DNA of 5,990 bases, taken from positions 1 to 5,990 of the forward strand of contig JAAZLD010000474.1 in assembly GCA_012799495.1 (NCBI GenBank). Direction: 5' to 3'. Source of the stretch: Desulfitobacterium sp. (GTDB lineage: Bacteria > Bacillota > Desulfitobacteriia > Desulfitobacteriales > Desulfitobacteriaceae). The translations under genes and the position numbers were made by a program. A model generated the notes under the pieces. The model ran no database searches. It worked only from the letters and a program-made list of their open reading frames with translations, and had not been told where the DNA came from. This document shows positions 4,192 through 5,990 of the stretch, one piece after another. Each line of letters opens with the position of its first letter. The first letter of the stretch is position 1.

Positions 4192-5990
4192 TTGTTCCAT
4201 ATCCTCTAAAGCAACTTTAAATTGAGTTTCATAGAGTTCTTTATAGACACCATCTTCTTCTAACAATTCCCAATGGGTACCTTGTTGAACGATTTCACCT
4301 TCCTGAAGAACAATAATCCGATCAACAGCCATAACGGTGGAGAGGCGATGAGCGATAACAATACTTGTTCGTCCTTTGAGAATCGGCTCAATGGCTTCTT
4401 GAATGAGACTCTCGTTAATAGAGTCTAAGGAAGAAGTAGCTTCGTCCATAATCAAAATTTTGGGGTTTTTCAGTAGAACCCGGGCAATAGAAAGACGTTG
4501 TTTTTCTCCACCAGAAAGCTTCAAACCCCAGTTTCCTACTACAGAATCAAAACCGTCAGGTAGGGAAGAGATAAACTCGTAAATATTAGCCTCTTGACAA
4601 GCTCGAATTAAATCCTCCTCTGTAGCCTCTTCATTGGCATAGAGGAGGTTTTCCCTAATAGTGCCATTAAAGAGATAACTATCTTGAGGTACCATGCCGA
4701 TATTTTGACGTAAAAACTTAAGATCAAGATCCCGTAGATCTCTTCCGTCTAAAAGTACCCTTCCTTTGGTAACATCAAAAAGGCGAGGTATTAAGTTGAT
4801 CAAAGTGGATTTCCCTGTGCCAGAAGGGCCAACTATAGCTATAGATTCGCCTGCTTTAATAGTAAGGTCAAGATCTTTTAAGATGGGCTTATCACCATAA
4901 TCAAAAGAAACCTTCTCAAAGGTAATTTCTCCATGACAGACTTTAGGAGTTAGAGCATTAGGAGAATTCTTTACCTCAATAGGCATATCGAAATAATCAA
5001 AAATTCGGGAAAATAGGGCAAAGGAGCGGATTACATCTACTTGGATAGTGAGAAGTACATCTACTGGCCGATAAAGCCTTCCCAAGAGAGCAACTACTAC
5101 TGTAATATCTCCAACAGTCAGGCCTGAGCCCATTTTGATAATGAGAAACCCCCCTACTAAATAGATAATCATGGGGCCCATATTAGTAAAGGTATCAAAG
5201 ATAACTCGAAACCCTTTACCTACAAGCATTTCTCGAATACTTAAATGGGTAATCTGCCGGTTAATTTTTTCGAATCTCTTGTATTCCCTCTCTTCTCTCG
5301 TAAATAATTTGACTAAGAGCTGGCCACTAACACTCAAAGTTTCATTAAAGAGTTGATTTGCAGCGTCAGTATGTTCTTGTTTTTTTAAGGTCAATGTCCA
5401 GCGGCGATTTCCCACTTTATTAGTAGGGATAATGAAAAGAGGAACCATGAGGATACTTACGAGAGCTAAGAGGAAATTTTTCTGGAAAAGGGCTACTAAA
5501 GTGACAATTAAGATAATCGAATTACTGACAATCCTTGTTAAAGTACCTACGATAACTGTCTGAATTCCGTTAATATCTGTGGTCATACGAGTGATGATAT
5601 CCCCCTGGTAGTTATCTGTGAAAAAACGGTGGGACATATGCTGGAGGTGATCATACATTTGGTTTTTCATATCGTAGATAATATGTTGAGCAACCCAACT
5701 AGCTAGATAACCCTCTAAAACATTGATGGAGTTAGAAACTACAAGGATAATAAATGATAAAGATATTAACTGACAGAGTAAAGGAAAGTCTTTACCGATC
5801 AATCCATCATCAATAATGCGCCCAGATAAAAGGGGAGGTAAAACTCCCAATATAGAAGAAATAATGATGGCTATTAAAATAAGGAGAAGTCGAGGCCAAT
5901 AGGGTAAGAGATAACTGAGAATTCGCTTTAGAAAAGGGAGAGTAATCTCCGGTTTTGCTTGCTTTTCCTCATCAGTTAAGGGGGCGAACA
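4168..5990 (-). CDS. ABC exporter, fused membrane and ATPase domains (5' end at window edge)
   Basis: This half-size exporter of the multidrug/lipid type, presumably working as a dimer in the cytoplasmic membrane, extrudes an unknown substrate. The frame stays open to the right edge, giving 606 visible residues (the first full codon is 5986-5988). The two edge bases read TG, so the codon cut by the edge could itself be an ATG, GTG or TTG start. A TTG at 5848-5850 is internal: residues before it (LKRILSYLLPYWPRLLL) are the normal lead into membrane helix 1. About six hydrophobic helices occupy visible residues 30-320. The ATPase part has A-loop Tyr364, Walker A GPSGTGKST (387-395; bases 4804-4830), Q-loop Gln435, signature LSGGE (491-495), Walker B with D515-E516, D-loop SSLD (519-522) and His547, all intact. 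The substrate cannot be predicted. Family exporters often come as adjacent pairs, and a partner could lie to the right. Confidence 0.94.
   Translation of the reverse strand, partial: FAPLTDEEKQAKPEITLPFLKRILSYLLPYWPRLLLILIAIIISSILGVLPPLLSGRIIDDGLIGKDFPLLCQLISLSFIILVVSNSINVLEGYLASWVAQHIIYDMKNQMYDHLQHMSHRFFTDNYQGDIITRMTTDINGIQTVIVGTLTRIVSNSIILIVTLVALFQKNFLLALVSILMVPLFIIPTNKVGNRRWTLTLKKQEHTDAANQLFNETLSVSGQLLVKLFTREEREYKRFEKINRQITHLSIREMLVGKGFRVIFDTFTNMGPMIIYLVGGFLIIKMGSGLTVGDITVVVALLGRLYRPVDVLLTIQVDVIRSFALFSRIFDYFDMPIEVKNSPNALTPKVCHGEITFEKVSFDYGDKPILKDLDLTIKAGESIAIVGPSGTGKSTLINLIPRLFDVTKGRVLLDGRDLRDLDLKFLRQNIGMVPQDSYLFNGTIRENLLYANEEATEEDLIRACQEANIYEFISSLPDGFDSVVGNWGLKLSGGEKQRLSIARVLLKNPKILIMDEATSSLDSINESLIQEAIEPILKGRTSIVIAHRLSTVMAVDRIIVLQEGEIVQQGTHWELLEEDGVYKELYETQFKVALEDMEQLSSQNSF

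Noticed and set aside
5171..5356. 61-codon + strand frame inside the exporter gene
   Set aside because: It is antisense to the exporter membrane domain and shows no features of its own.
1..5990. CRISPR array, tRNA, rRNA, transposase or phage genes
   Set aside because: I looked for regularly spaced repeats, tRNA-like cloverleaf ends and integrase or transposase motifs on both strands and found none.

Overview
The window looks like chromosomal DNA of a low-GC Gram-positive bacterium (Firmicutes, probably a clostridial lineage). The evidence is AT-rich sequence, strong AGGAGG-type ribosome binding sites, a lipoprotein-type solute-binding protein, intrinsic terminators with U-tracts, and a lysine riboswitch of the Bacillus/Clostridium type. 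I cannot name a species from the sequence alone.

Layout, left to right. Positions 3-101 (+) are the last codons of an EAL-domain (cyclic-di-GMP phosphodiesterase-like) gene. A bidirectional hairpin terminator (141-170) separates it from a convergent short-chain dehydrogenase/reductase gene (174-935, -). A 752-base gene-free stretch (936-1687) follows. It holds a sigma-A-like promoter (1121-1149), a nearly complete lysine (L-box) riboswitch with visible P1-P5 helices and the L2-L3 kissing loop (1183-1360), its rho-independent terminator (1393-1423), and then about 264 bases of extra leader containing a 111-base imperfect hairpin (1471-1581) of unknown nature. Next comes a three-gene polar amino-acid ABC importer on the + strand: lipoprotein substrate-binding protein (1688-2575), permease (2676-3398) and ATPase (3454-4191). 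A strong hairpin terminator (2581-2630) lies between the first two genes. The right end is a convergent ABC exporter (4168-5990, -). It overlaps the ATPase gene tail-to-tail by 24 bases and its 5' end is at or just beyond the window edge.

How it works together: the riboswitch and its terminator lie directly upstream of the importer, so the importer can be assigned as a probable lysine uptake system, shut off when lysine is plentiful. This is more specific than the protein sequences alone would allow. The intra-operon terminator would let the binding protein be made in excess over the membrane and ATPase subunits. The dehydrogenase and the exporter show no evident functional tie to lysine uptake.

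No wholly new system is evident. The most unusual parts are the long structured insert between the riboswitch terminator and the gene it should control, and a small hairpin that competes with the riboswitch P1 helix.
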